From the NCBI RefSeq assembly GCF_002958735.1, contig NZ_PPGH01000037.1, forward strand, positions 682,001-746,000: a DNA stretch of 64,000 nt, read 5' to 3'. The position numbers and the translations under genes were made by a program. The stretch comes from Chromatium okenii. GTDB lineage: Bacteria > Pseudomonadota > Gammaproteobacteria > Chromatiales > Chromatiaceae. This document shows, one piece after another, positions 10,906 through 20,199 of this stretch (within the stretch, counting starts at the first letter, position 1; the number at the start of each line of letters is the position of its first letter). The notes below the pieces were generated by a model. It made no database searches. It had not been told where the DNA came from and was given only the letters and a program-made list of their open reading frames with translations.

Positions 10906-11568
10906 TTAATTATCCGTTTCAATCAAATAACCAAACCCGCGTCGCGTTTGAATCAAATTGCTGCCGAGTTTGCGCCGCACGCGCCCCACCAGCACTTCAA
11001 CGGCATTAGAATCGCGCTCGAAATCCTGCGCATAAAGCTGTTCGGTTAATTCAAGCTGCGAAATCACCCGCCCCGCGTGTTGCATCAGATAATTCACCAA
11101 CCGATATTCCTGCGGCGCGAGATGTACCGGCGCACCGTCCACGCTGACCGTCATCCGCCGCGTGTCGAGCGTCAACTGACCATTCACCAGCACTGCCGTC
11201 GCCTGTCCCGCCGCTCGCCGCACCAGCGCCCGCAGTCGCGCCAGCAATTCCTCCACGCGAAACGGTTTGGGCAAATAATCATCCGCGCCAGCATCAATGC
11301 CCTCAACCCGCTCGCTCCAATCGCCGCGAGCCGTCAGAATCAACACCGGCAGCCGCACTCCCGCCGTGCGCCATTTGCGCAGCACCGACAAACCATCCAA
11401 ACCCGGCAGCCCCAGATCGAGAATCGCCGCCGCATAATTTTCGGTTTCGCCCTGAAACCACGCCGTATCGCCATCGCGGGCGTGATCCACCACAAAACCG
11501 GCAGCGGTGAGCGCCGCCGTGACGCCCGCTGCCACGCGCTCATCGTCTTCCACCAACAAAATGCGCAT
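10906..11568 (-). CDS. OmpR/PhoB-family response regulator
   Basis: The 220-residue protein has a receiver domain (MRILLVEDDERVAAGV, phosphoacceptor aspartate in AILDLGLPGLDG, switch ILTARG and lysine in YLPKPF) and a C-terminal winged helix (APQEYRLVNYLMQHAGRVIS, SNAVEVLVGRVRRKLG, TRRGFGYLIE). I choose the ATG at 11568; a TTG six bases upstream is possible but MRILLVEDD is the family start. It begins three bases after the end of the PepSY gene stop codon. It should be phosphorylated by the kinase at 8967-10333 and act on DNA as a dimer. QseB/PhoP-like in sequence; the regulon is unknown. Confidence 0.93.
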   Translation of the reverse strand: MRILLVEDDERVAAGVTAALTAAGFVVDHARDGDTAWFQGETENYAAAILDLGLPGLDGLSVLRKWRTAGVRLPVLILTARGDWSERVEGIDAGADDYLPKPFRVEELLARLRALVRRAAGQATAVLVNGQLTLDTRRMTVSVDGAPVHLAPQEYRLVNYLMQHAGRVISQLELTEQLYAQDFERDSNAVEVLVGRVRRKLGSNLIQTRRGFGYLIETDN

Positions 11569-11570
11569 CG

Positions 11571-11903
11571 TCAATCGTCCTCCACGCTCAAAATGCGCCC
11601 AGTGGCGGCGTCAACTTCCACCTCACGCAGCCGCCCATCGGCAGCCAACACCTTGATTTCATACATCCACACCGGGTGATCACGCTGATGCTGGCGCTCA
11701 AATTCAACGTGAATCACCTCACCGGGCACGGCATCGGCGACTCGCGCCAAAATCTCCGCCAGCGGGCGCACCTCGCCGCGTTCCAACGCCTGCCGAGCGT
11801 GATCGTGCGCGGCGGCGCTGCGTTGGGCGCGATGATCGGCATTGCCGCTGGTGCTGAACATGGCGGCAATGAAGAAGATGAGGAAACGGCGCGTGATGAA
11901 CAT
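11571..11903 (-). CDS. PepSY-domain periplasmic protein
   Basis: The 110-residue protein has an N-terminal signal sequence (RRFLIFFIAAMFSTSGNA) and a single PepSY domain ending in EVDAATGRILSVEDD, the usual strand-turn motif. PepSY proteins are commonly encoded next to QseBC/PhoPQ-like systems. They are thought to modulate peptidases or sensors in the envelope, so a role as an accessory input to the downstream kinase is plausible but inferred. It is the first gene of the operon. The 242-base gap upstream (11904-12145) is AT-rich and I see no clear promoter in it. Confidence 0.85.
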   Translation of the reverse strand: MFITRRFLIFFIAAMFSTSGNADHRAQRSAAAHDHARQALERGEVRPLAEILARVADAVPGEVIHVEFERQHQRDHPVWMYEIKVLAADGRLREVEVDAATGRILSVEDD

Positions 11904-12145
11904 GTGGTTGAGTCTACGTTAAACCGTCCTGACCATTTGCTGACAACGCTCAACGGTACTGCGCTAATCAATAATGACGGATTGTAATAGCGTACAATTA
12001 AGAGGTGGTGATCCTAATTTGTAGGGTAGATTTGCGGATAGTGGTCTTGTTAATAGGTTTGTACAGATTTTTATCCTTCATTTACAAAATGATTAAGAAA
12101 TTTTCACCCTACATATGGTCATTACCCTACTACCAAAAAACGCAT

Positions 12146-13741
12146 TCAAATTTTAAACAAATTTGCTTCGTTCTGCATCGCCAACGATAACTGATTTAAT
12201 TCAAGTGCTGCATCCTGAATCCCAACTGATGACACGCTGGTTTCCTGTGATGCCGCTGCAATCACTTTGATGTCATCGCTAATCTGACTAGAAACCACCG
12301 ACATTTCTTCAGTTGCTGAAGCGATTTCTTGAACCATGCCCTGCAAGGTTGCAACTTTTTCATGTATATGATCCAGCGCGACGCCAGCCAATGAAGCCAA
12401 TTCAACCCCAGAAGCGACTTTTTTCGAGCCATCTTCCATTGTTTTAACTGCTTCAGCAGTTTCGCTTTGGATGGCACCAATCATTGCGCTAATCTGCGCC
12501 GTTGAATGCGCAGTTTTTTCCGCTAATTCTCTTACTTCATCAGCCACCACTGCAAAACCACGCCCTTGTTCTCCGGCTCTCGCTGCTTCAATAGCGGCAT
12601 TCAATGCCAATAAATTCGTTTGCGCGGCGATGTTTTTAATCACATTGACAATGTCGCCAATTTGTTTAGAGCGATCACCAAGAGAATGCACCAATGCTGC
12701 CAAACCCGTTACTGTTTTTGCAATCTCACTCACTTCGGCAACTGTTTTACCAACTGCATTTTTACCTTCATCAGCGGTTTTCAGTGTCGCGGTTGCAGAA
12801 ATAGCGATGTCCGATGTATTCCTTGCTATATCTAATATAGATTTAGACATTTCAGTTGCCGAAGTGGCAACATGCGCAGTCTTTGCTGCCTGCTCACTCA
12901 TTTTCAATCTGATATTGGTAACAGTTGCAGAAAAGGCTTGAGAACGTTGCGTCACGGCAACCGAAGTGGTATTCATTTTTCCGAGAATGATGCCAAGATT
13001 TGCCATCATTTTATTGATGTCAAGTGCCATCATCGCAATTGCGTCAGCTCCAAAAACCGTTGCTTTCATTGTGAGATCACGTTCCGCTGCCCGCCTTGCT
13101 GCTGCCGTCACCGATTGAACCGCCAGCAAAATGCGCCGGATAATTAAATGACTGCTGACTACAATCAACACAATTCCAAGCAGCCCGCCTACAATTAAAA
13201 TAACGCCAGTTTGCAGCGCCAGCGCTTCCACGCGCTTATATTCCAGTTCATAATCTTTCTTTGCAATTCCGTCCAAAACGAGAATCGCATCATAAACCGG
13301 CGCTGCGGGACGACCAAATAACTTATCAATAGCAGGAATATCGTTATTAATTTCGCGTTGCTTCGACATTTCTGAAAATGCCTGTTCAAACACTGCAAGG
13401 GTTTTGCTTGCGTTATTGATCGCATCTTTTTCTTCTTGAGAATCTGCCAGCCGTGAATACGTTTCCAGTTCGCCTTTCATAGCAGCCGCAGCTTGATTGA
13501 ACTCTTGTGTATATTTGGCATCTTTGCGAATAAGATAATTTTTGAAAGCTCTCACTGCCATTCCATAATAAACTTGCGCTTTGAGCGCAACTCTCACCTG
13601 CTCCTCTTCCTCGACCATCAGATTAGAAAAGCTGTCAATCGAGTGCATGATACCGAAATATCCAGAAACCGCTCCCACAATCACCAGCGCTGCCATGATT
13701 GCGGCCATCGAATACAGTTTTCCTGAAAGACTCATGTTCAT
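12146..13741 (-). CDS. Methyl-accepting chemotaxis protein
   Basis: The 531-residue chemoreceptor has a first membrane segment (about 10-32) and a four-helix-bundle periplasmic sensor (about 35-185). A second membrane segment (GVILIVGGLLGIVLIVVSS) and a HAMP domain follow. The long cytoplasmic coiled coil has the signalling tip NLLALNAAIEAARAGEQGRG and FAVVADEVRELAEKTA. It binds CheW/CheA at the tip and should control flagellar or pilus motility; no che genes are in the window. Glutamine/glutamate methylation sites are likely but cannot be fixed. There is no C-terminal receptor pentapeptide; it ends NEANLFKI. Confidence 0.93.
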   Translation of the reverse strand: MNMSLSGKLYSMAAIMAALVIVGAVSGYFGIMHSIDSFSNLMVEEEEQVRVALKAQVYYGMAVRAFKNYLIRKDAKYTQEFNQAAAAMKGELETYSRLADSQEEKDAINNASKTLAVFEQAFSEMSKQREINNDIPAIDKLFGRPAAPVYDAILVLDGIAKKDYELEYKRVEALALQTGVILIVGGLLGIVLIVVSSHLIIRRILLAVQSVTAAARRAAERDLTMKATVFGADAIAMMALDINKMMANLGIILGKMNTTSVAVTQRSQAFSATVTNIRLKMSEQAAKTAHVATSATEMSKSILDIARNTSDIAISATATLKTADEGKNAVGKTVAEVSEIAKTVTGLAALVHSLGDRSKQIGDIVNVIKNIAAQTNLLALNAAIEAARAGEQGRGFAVVADEVRELAEKTAHSTAQISAMIGAIQSETAEAVKTMEDGSKKVASGVELASLAGVALDHIHEKVATLQGMVQEIASATEEMSVVSSQISDDIKVIAAASQETSVSSVGIQDAALELNQLSLAMQNEANLFKI

Positions 13742-13796
13742 TTGTGTTTTTCGCTCAATTTGTCGAATGACAAAATAAAAAGCCTTATTGACTAAT

Positions 13797-13830
13797 CCCC
13801 CAACCCCCCTTTTTCAAAGGGGGGCTTTTC
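13797..13830. repeat. C-run/G-run palindromic repeat upstream of the chemoreceptor
   Basis: One copy of the same palindrome as at 1030-1141 (C run, CTTTTTCAAA, G run, then CTTTTC) lies in the gap between the chemoreceptor start and the tex end. It could act as a terminator for tex, which is transcribed toward it. Confidence 0.85.
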
Positions 13831-13867
13831 TTCTCCGCCCTTTGACAAAAAGCGGCGGAATTTCAAT

Positions 13868-16140
13868 TCACTTTTTCGCTTTCGCAAACGCCGCTGCCAT
13901 GCTGCCACCAGCCGGAGCGGGCGCAGTCACCACCGGCTTGCTCGGTCGCGCTGCCTGCCGCCCAGATTCAACTCCCGCCTGCGTCGCCGCCGTATCGCCC
14001 AGCCGCATACTCAGCGCCACCCGTTTGCGCACCAGATCAATCTCCATCACTTTGACCTTCACCAGATCGCCAGATTTGACCACCTCGTGCGGGTCTTTCA
14101 CGAAGCGATCCGCCAACAGCGAAATATGCACCAAACCGTCCTGATGGACGCCGATGTCCACAAATGCGCCGAAGTTGGTGACGTTGGTCACGGTGCCTTC
14201 CAAAATCATGTCCGGCTTGAGATCGGCCAGCGTTTCCACGCCGTCCTGAAAGTGCGCGGTTTTGAATTCGGGGCGCGGATCGCGGCCGGGCTTTTCGAGT
14301 TCCGCCACGATGTCCTGCACCGTCGGCAGCCCAAAACGTTCATCGGTGAATTGGCGCGGATCAAGCTGGCGCAGCGTCGCACGGTCGCCAATCAGCGCCT
14401 GAATCGGTTTGCCGCAGTGCGCGACGATCCGCCGCACCAGCGGATACGCTCTGGATGCACCGCCGAAGCATCCAGCGGCTCGTCGCTGTCGGGCACGCGC
14501 AAAAAACCGGCGCTCAATTGAAAGGCTTTGTCGCCAAAACGCGGAACTGCCAACAATTTCTTACGGTTACGAAATGCGCCGTTCGCCTCGCGGAATTGCA
14601 CGATGTTTTCCGCCAGCGACTGAACCAGACACCTGCGCCAGCAGCGGCACGGATGCCGTGTTGAGATCGACGCCGACTGCGTTCACGCAATCCTCCACCA
14701 CCGCCTCCAGCGTCCGCGCCAGCCGACTTTGATTGACATCGTGTTGATATTGACCGACGCCAATTGCCTTCGGATCAATTTTGACCAATTCCGCCAACGG
14801 GTCTTGCAAGCGTCGCGCAATCGACACTGCGCCGCGCAGCGACACGTCCAATTCCGGCAATTCTTTTGAGGCAATTCGGATGCCGAATAGACCGACGCGC
14901 CGGCTTCGCTGACCACCAGCGAGCGCAATTCCAATTCGGATGACGGCGATCAATTCACGGGCGAGGCGGTCGGTTTCCCGCGAGGCGGTGCCATTGCCGA
15001 TGCTGATGAGTTTGACGGCGTGGGTTTGCGCCAACTGCGCCAGCCGCGCTAATGAGGCATCCCATTGATTTTTGGGTACATGCGGGTAAATCGTATCGGT
15101 CGCCGCGACGCGTCCAGTCGCGTCCACCACTGCGACCTTGACGCCGGTGCGCAGCCCGGATCAAGCCCCAGCGTGGGCAGGCGACCGGCTGGCGCGCGAG
15201 CAGTAACGCTTTGAGATTCAAACCAAAAACGCGGATCGCCTCAGCTTCAGCGGCTTCGAGCAGCCGGTTTTTCAATTCCAAATCCAGCCGCGCCAGCAGT
15301 TTCACGCGCCACGTTTTGCGCACCGTTTCCAATAACCACGCATCGGCAGCCCGCTGCTGCGCCCGAATCCCAAACTGCGCGGCGATCAGACCGAGGCTGG
15401 CGGCATCGGGATCGGCGCTGGCATCCGCCAACAATTCGAGGTTGAGAATGCCGAGATTGCGTCCGCGCAGCAGCGCCAGCGCCCGATGCGAGGGAATGGT
15501 GGCGATGGTTTCACGATAATCGAAATAATCGGAAAACTTGTTGCCTTCCAATTCCTTACCGTCAACCACTCGCGCCACCAGCACTCCATTTGCCCACAAC
15601 GCAGCGCGAAGTTGTCCGGTCAATTCGGGGTCTTCCGCGAAACGCTCCATCAAAATCTGCCGCGCTCCTTCCAACGCTGCCGCAGCGTCGGCAACGCCTT
15701 TGGTCGGATCAATAAAGGCGGCGGCGCAGTGCTCCGGCGACTGCGTCGGATCGCGAGCAACGCATCGGCCAGCGGTTCTAAACCGGCTTCACGCGCAATC
15801 AGCGCCTTGGTGCGCCGCTTTTGTTTATAAGGCAAATAGAGGTCTTCAAGCCGTTGTTTGGTATCGGCAGCGCCAATCGCAGCTTCCAATTCGGCAGTCA
15901 ATTTGCCCTGCTCGGCGATGCTTTTGAGCACGGCAGCGCGGCGGTCGCCCAACTCGCGCAGATAACCGAGCCGCTCCTCCAACAGGCGCAACTGGTTGTC
16001 ATCAAGTCCGCCGGTGACTTCTTTGCGATAACGGGCGATGAACGGGACGGTCGCGCCTTCGTCCAACAGGCGGATGCGGCTTCAACTTGCTCAGGGCGAG
16101 CGGCGATGTCGTGACTGATGATGGTGATGATTTGAGACAT
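13868..16140 (-). CDS. tex: Tex-family RNA-binding transcription accessory protein, many frameshifts
   Basis: Tex is a nucleic-acid-binding protein of about 770 residues with tandem helix-hairpin-helix motifs, a YqgF-like fold and a C-terminal S1 domain. The pieces are in order but in changing frames. The start is [20 protein letters not shown] at 16140, followed by [21 protein letters not shown] and [17 protein letters not shown]. Next comes [20 protein letters not shown], then [36 protein letters not shown] and the S1 segment [20 protein letters not shown] near the end. I count at least six frame changes (for example near 16080, 15740, 15190, 15150, 14900 and 14450). They are mostly single-base losses. 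Whether this is a decayed gene or poor sequence is open, but the density here is the highest in the window. Confidence 0.85.
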
Positions 16141-16148
16141 GGGTGGTT

Positions 16149-16206
16149 TTCAGTTTGCAGTTGGCATTCAGTTTACTGACAACTGCGAACCGACAACTGA
16201 CAACTC
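16149..16206. repeat. Dispersed CAGTT/AACTG-rich repeat
   Basis: A tract made of alternating CAGTTTGCAGTTGGC and ACTGACAACTG-like units. Related tracts lie at 43836-43859, 43980-44011, 46414-46466 and, weakly, 48690-48755, each at a gene boundary. Complementary units within a tract can pair as hairpins. Here it supplies the last codons of the small gene at 16168-16409. Confidence 0.7.
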
Positions 16207-16409
16207 AAACCGGCACACGTCACCATAAACCGCCATGATTTGCTGTAATTCAGCGAGCAGCGCGGCGCGTTCGGCTTGATTTAAGCCGTGCGTTTCCGGC
16301 ACTTCATCGCCATTTTCAAGCGCAGCGATGATGCGCCGCACCTGCTGGCAACCGTGCTGACAGATTGATTCTAAACGGATTCGAGACGCAGATGATCGAG
16401 CGTGGACAT
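16168..16409 (-). CDS. Small uncharacterised protein, frameshifted near its start
   Basis: GGAG lies ten bases before the ATG at 16409. The reading MSTLDHLRLES changes frame near 16375 and continues as ICQHGCQQVRRIIAALENG, ETHGLNQAERAALLAELQ and IMAVYGDVCRFE. The product is about 80 residues, helical and acidic, with a CxxxC pair. I do not recognise a named family. The last ten or so residues (LSVVGSQLSVN) are the translation of the dispersed repeat, so the native C-terminus was probably replaced. It is divergent from the phosphopantetheinyl transferase gene. Confidence 0.55.
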
Positions 16410-16430
16410 CGTTTTTTTTCTCCAATTGCG

Positions 16431-17102
16431 TTGTGCTGGCAACCGGCAGCCGCATTGCCAAACCTGCCGCCACTCGCGCCGCATGATCTGCATCTGTGGC
16501 GGCTGCACACCGCAGCGCTGGGCATGAATCTGCGCGAGTGCTGGGCGCTGCTGGTGACGCGCAACGCCAACGCGCTGCCGAATGCGCTTGACCGAGCGCC
16601 GAGCGCAATATCTTCGCGCTCACGCCGGGCTGCGGTTGATTCTGGCGCGTTATCTGGCAGTCGCGCCAGCCGCGCTCAATTTTATCTATGGAATCAACGG
16701 CAAACCGGCGCTGGCGGACGCGGCGCTGGAGTTCAATCTCACGACGAGCGGCGAGCTGGCGCTGGTGGCGATTAGCACGACGGCGGTTGGCGTCGATTGT
16801 GAAATGCTGCGACCGCAGCGGCGCTGGCTGGCAATTGCGCAGCGGATGTTTGCGCCGCAACCGTCGCGGCACTGGAAGCGGCTGCGGAAACCGAGCGGCT
16901 GGCGCTGTTTTATCAGGCGTGGACGGCGCTGGAGGCGGAGGTGAAATGCGATGGACGCGGGCTATTTCGCACTCGCGCTGCGGATGAAAACCCGCCGCAG
17001 ATTGCGCATTGCATTCCGCAAACTGGTTTTATTGCGGCGGTTGCTCGCGCTGATTTGCCGCCAGCCGCAAACTGGTTAGCTTTTGATTATTCACGGGATT
17101 GA
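16431..17102 (+). CDS. 4'-phosphopantetheinyl transferase (Sfp/AcpT-like), two frameshifts
   Basis: This enzyme type moves the phosphopantetheine arm of CoA to a serine of carrier proteins. Segments in order are LHLWRLHTA, RRAQYLRAHAGLRLILARYL, FIYGINGKPAL, FNLTTSGELALVAIS, the metal-binding VGVDCEMLR (usually GVDIE) and FYQAWTALEAEVKCDGRGLF, which corresponds to the WxxKEA region. The frame changes near 16615 and 16865. The start is uncertain: TTG at 16431 fits the N-terminal similarity, and an in-frame ATG exists at 16365. The second motif reads WTALEAEVK instead of WTxKEAxxK, so substrate choice or activity could differ. No partner synthase gene is in the window. Confidence 0.75.
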
Positions 17103-17133
17103 TGCAGCGGGATCAAAATAATTAAAAAAATGC

Positions 17134-17162
17134 TTGCTATCGAATAGCGAGGTCTCTATTAT
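17134..17162 (+). promoter_or_regulatory. Sigma-70 type promoter of the initiator tRNA
   Basis: TTGCTA (17134-17139) and TATTAT (17157-17162) are separated by 17 bases and lie 12 bases before the mature tRNA start. Spacing and position are what a strong stable-RNA promoter needs. Confidence 0.7.
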
Positions 17163-17174
17163 TCACAGCTCAGT

Positions 17175-17251
<77 letters not shown>

Positions 17252-17260
17252 AATCAATCA

Positions 17261-17290
17261 AGGCTTACAACAACGTTGTAAGCCTTTTTT
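17261..17290 (+). terminator. Rho-independent terminator after the tRNA
   Basis: AGGCTTACAAC (17261-17271), loop AAC, then GTTGTAAGCCT (17275-17285), with the final T starting a six-T run. This is an 11-bp perfect stem directly downstream of the tRNA. Confidence 0.93.
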
Positions 17291-17330
17291 ATTGGCGTCA
17301 ATTTATTAACGCTTTATTAAAAAGGGACGT

Positions 17331-18242
17331 TCAATCTTCGCTGTAACCAAGACCCGCAATTGCCGCTTCATCGCTTGACCAACTCTTTTTAATCTTGACC
17401 CAAACTTCCAAATGCACTGGGCAATCAAATAGCTTCTGCATTTCCTGACGCGCTTGGCTCGCTGTCGCTTTTAATGCCTCGCCTTGCTTGCCGATAATAA
17501 TAGCCTTTTGACTAGAACGCTCCACCCAAATCAGCGCATGAATCTGATAACGCCCATTCATTGTTCAAAACGTTCAATCTCACTGAAGTGCAATACGGCA
17601 ATTCTTCGCCATAACGCTGCATCAATTGTCACGCACCAATTCCGCTGCAAAAAATCGCTCCGAACGATCCGTTAATTGATCTTCTGGAAATAGCGGTTCA
17701 CTTTCTGGCAATGCCGCAATCACTGCCTGTTCCAATACGGTTATTTGTTCGCCATTGGTCGCTGAAACTGGAATTAACGCAACAAACGCATGACGCTGTG
17801 CTAACATTTGCAAATACGGCAACAATGCTTGTTTATTTGCCACTCGATCGACTTTGTTAATCACTGCAATTACCGGCACTCCAGCAGTGGCAATTGCCGC
17901 CAATGCTTTGCCGTCTTCTGCTGTCCAACGCAGTGCTTCTACCACAAATAACGCCAGATTTGTATCAGTCAATGTCGCCAATGCTGCGCGATTCAAATAG
18001 CGATTTAACGCATTCGCTCCGCGCTGATGAATGCCCGGCGTATCGACAAATAGGATTTGCCCTTCAGCACTGGTTTTAATCCCCAAAATGGCATGGCGCG
18101 TGGTCTGCGCTTTATGCGAGGTAATCGCTATTTTTTGCCCAAGAATACGGTTTAATAACGTCGATTTACCGACATTGGGACGACCGACAATCGCAACATA
18201 ACCGCAACGTCTGGGTGACTGGCTAATTGTGTGCTCGGTCAT
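17331..18242 (-). CDS. era: GTPase Era, frameshifted near its KH domain
   Basis: Era is an essential GTPase that binds the 3' end of 16S rRNA during 30S assembly. The G domain is intact: GRPNVGKSTLLN (G1), DTPGIHQRG (G3), NKVD (G4) and VSATNG (G5). The KH domain is present at the end (IHALIWVERSSQKAIIIGK, then HLEVWVKIKKSW). Between them, at about 17560-17635, the linking helix reads only after two or three single-base corrections (for example LMQRYGEELPY). It is the last gene of the rpoE-to-era block, overlaps rnc by four bases and ends facing the tRNA terminator. Confidence 0.93.
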
Positions 18243-18913
18243 ATTTTAATTTGCTCCAACATCAATTCAGCCGCAGATTGTTCAGCACGGCGACGACTGC
18301 TGCCCGTACCAAGGGAATAAATAAGCGCGTCTGATAATTGGCAGCGCACAGTAAACGATTGATTATGTTGATCTCCAGCTACTGTAACCACGACATATTC
18401 CGGTAATGCGCGTCGCCGCGATTGCAGCCATTCTTGTAATTGCGTTTTCGGGTCTTTTCCCGATTGCGTTGCACTGGTTGCATTTAATCGATCAGCAAAT
18501 AGCGCCAAAACCACCTGACGCGCTGCCGTAAAACCACCATCTAAATAGATTGCACCAAGCACTGCTTCCAACGCATCGGCTAGAATTGAATCACGGGCAT
18601 GACCTCCAGTGCGCAATTCACCTGCGCCTAAACGCAAATAGTCACCAAGTTTTAATTTCCGCGCTAATTCTGCCAATGATTCGCGTTTTACTAACGATGC
18701 ACGCATTCGACTCAATGTGCCTTCATTCGCATCAGGAAACTTTTCTGATAAGACTTCAGCAATTAAAAAGCCAATTAACGCATCGCCCAAAAACTCCAAT
18801 CGTTCGTTATTTAACGTGCCTGCGCTACGGTGTGTTAGTGCTTGTTCAAACAATTCAATACTCTGAAAAGAGTAACCAAGTATAAGCGCCAATCGGCGTG
18901 GTTCAGCATTCAC
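18239..18913 (-). CDS. rnc: Ribonuclease III
   Basis: RNase III cleaves double-stranded RNA in rRNA processing. The 224-residue protein has the catalytic signature NERLEFLGDALIGF, a second acidic cluster in DALEAVLGAIYLDGGF, and a C-terminal double-stranded-RNA-binding domain starting DPKTQLQEWLQ and ending RRRAEQSAAELMLEQI. Length matches the family. It overlaps both era (four bases) and the DUF4845 gene (four bases), so the three are translated together. Confidence 0.97.
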   Translation of the reverse strand: MNAEPRRLALILGYSFQSIELFEQALTHRSAGTLNNERLEFLGDALIGFLIAEVLSEKFPDANEGTLSRMRASLVKRESLAELARKLKLGDYLRLGAGELRTGGHARDSILADALEAVLGAIYLDGGFTAARQVVLALFADRLNATSATQSGKDPKTQLQEWLQSRRRALPEYVVVTVAGDQHNQSFTVRCQLSDALIYSLGTGSSRRRAEQSAAELMLEQIKI

Positions 18914-19296
18914 TGGGTTTTAACTTCCACCTGATATTCAAACTTCACAATTGCATCAACATTAAAGAAAAGATGCGCTTGTTGAGCATAATTCAGCGTC
19001 ACTTTAAATTTATTTTGATCCTGCTTTTCAATTTCAAAATCATTGATCGTTATCGAACGGATATTATTAACATCCATACGCTTTCCAAGCATATCAGAAA
19101 TACCGCGAGCACCACCTTCAGTTGCAGACTGCTGCGATACCTCAACCATTATTGAACGCAGTGTCCAAAAGTCGGCATACAATGGACCAAGTTTAAGCAA
19201 TACCGTCATAAAGAATGCCAGCAAGCCTATGGTAAATAAAATACCCAGCATTCCCATTCCGCGCTGGGATTTTTTCATTCCTGTTATCATTCTCAC
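18910..19296 (-). CDS. DUF4845 membrane protein between lepB and rnc
   Basis: The protein of 128 residues or fewer has a pilin-like N-terminus (QRGMGMLGILFTIGLLAFF), one membrane helix (about 15-40) and a periplasmic remainder (LGPLYADFWTLRSIM, MDVNNIRSITINDFEIE). DUF4845 genes lie between lepB and rnc in many gammaproteobacteria; their function is unknown. I favour the GTG at 19296 because AAGGGG lies seven bases upstream; ATG codons at 19290 and 19278 are alternatives. Confidence 0.8.
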   Translation of the reverse strand: MRMITGMKKSQRGMGMLGILFTIGLLAFFMTVLLKLGPLYADFWTLRSIMVEVSQQSATEGGARGISDMLGKRMDVNNIRSITINDFEIEKQDQNKFKVTLNYAQQAHLFFNVDAIVKFEYQVEVKTQ

Positions 19297-19315
19297 TGTT
19301 GCGCCCCTTAATTAT

Positions 19316-20154
19316 TTATTGAATACCATTGCCTAGACGTGACCACAGAATTGGAAAACCATTTCGCGCCATATCCCAGTGCATCCAGATTGCAAATGCT
19401 TTACCAACGAAATGATCTTCCGGTACAAACCCCAGCAACGACTATCATTGCTATTATCACGGTTATCGCCCATAACAAAATACTGGTTTGGTGGAACCAT
19501 TAGCGATCCTAGCGCCAATTTTTGACAGCCAAAAGGCAAATTAGGTGCATCAAATCGTGTGAGAATTGCATGATTGATGTCACCAAGATGCTCTAGCGAT
19601 TCTATTGCTCCAGTCATTTCAATACCCGAACCTTCACCGCTAAAGCTACCAACTGGCAATTGACTCACTGCTTCGCCATTCACAAAAATCGTTTTATCTC
19701 GATAATTAATTTCATCGCCGGCAAGCCAACAACACGTTTGATGTAATCAATTCTCGGATTCTCTGGATATTTGAAAACCACAACATCTCCGCGTTGTGGA
19801 TTGCCAATTTCAACCATTTTATAATTGAGCATTGGCAGCCGCAATCCATACGAAAATTTATTGACTAGAATAAATCGCCAGTCAAAAGCGTTGGCATCAT
19901 TGAATTCGATGGAATCCGAAATGGCTCGACCAAGAATGAACGCAAAATCAATACCGCAAAAATCACAGGGAAAAAGGAGCGAGCGTACTCAACAATTGTT
20001 GGCTCACGCACAGTAGTTTATCGGTTACGCCTTTCAAGAGTGCTGCATCATTTGCACGATGGCGACGTGGAGCAAACAGCAACGCATCAATTAACCAAAT
20101 GCCACCAGTCAGCGCCGAAGCTAATACTAAAAAAGCCGGAAAATCAATGGTCAT
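19316..20154 (-). CDS. lepB: Signal peptidase I (LepB), frameshifted
   Basis: LepB removes signal peptides at the outer face of the inner membrane. Fragments in order are the N-terminal membrane segment MTIDFPAFLVLASALTGG and LLFAPRRHRAND, then EYARSFFPVIFAVLILRSFL. The catalytic-serine box IPSNSMMPTL and the lysine box DYIKRVVGLPG follow. Further on are VMGDNRDNSNDSR and the C-terminal FVGKAFAIWMHWDMARNGFP, ending at 19316. Frame changes occur near 19975, between 19700 and 19870, and near 19425. Both catalytic residues are present. The stop at 19316 applies only after the last correction; without it the reading ends at 19333. Confidence 0.9.
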
Positions 20155-20199
20155 TTTTGAATCCTCATGGGTTTTTTAATCCTGAGTATTACCCAGAAT

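Noticed and set aside
16168..16872. A 234-codon minus-strand frame covering the phosphopantetheinyl transferase
   Set aside because: Only its last part (16168-16409) has a Shine-Dalgarno and coherent sequence; the rest is antisense to the transferase.
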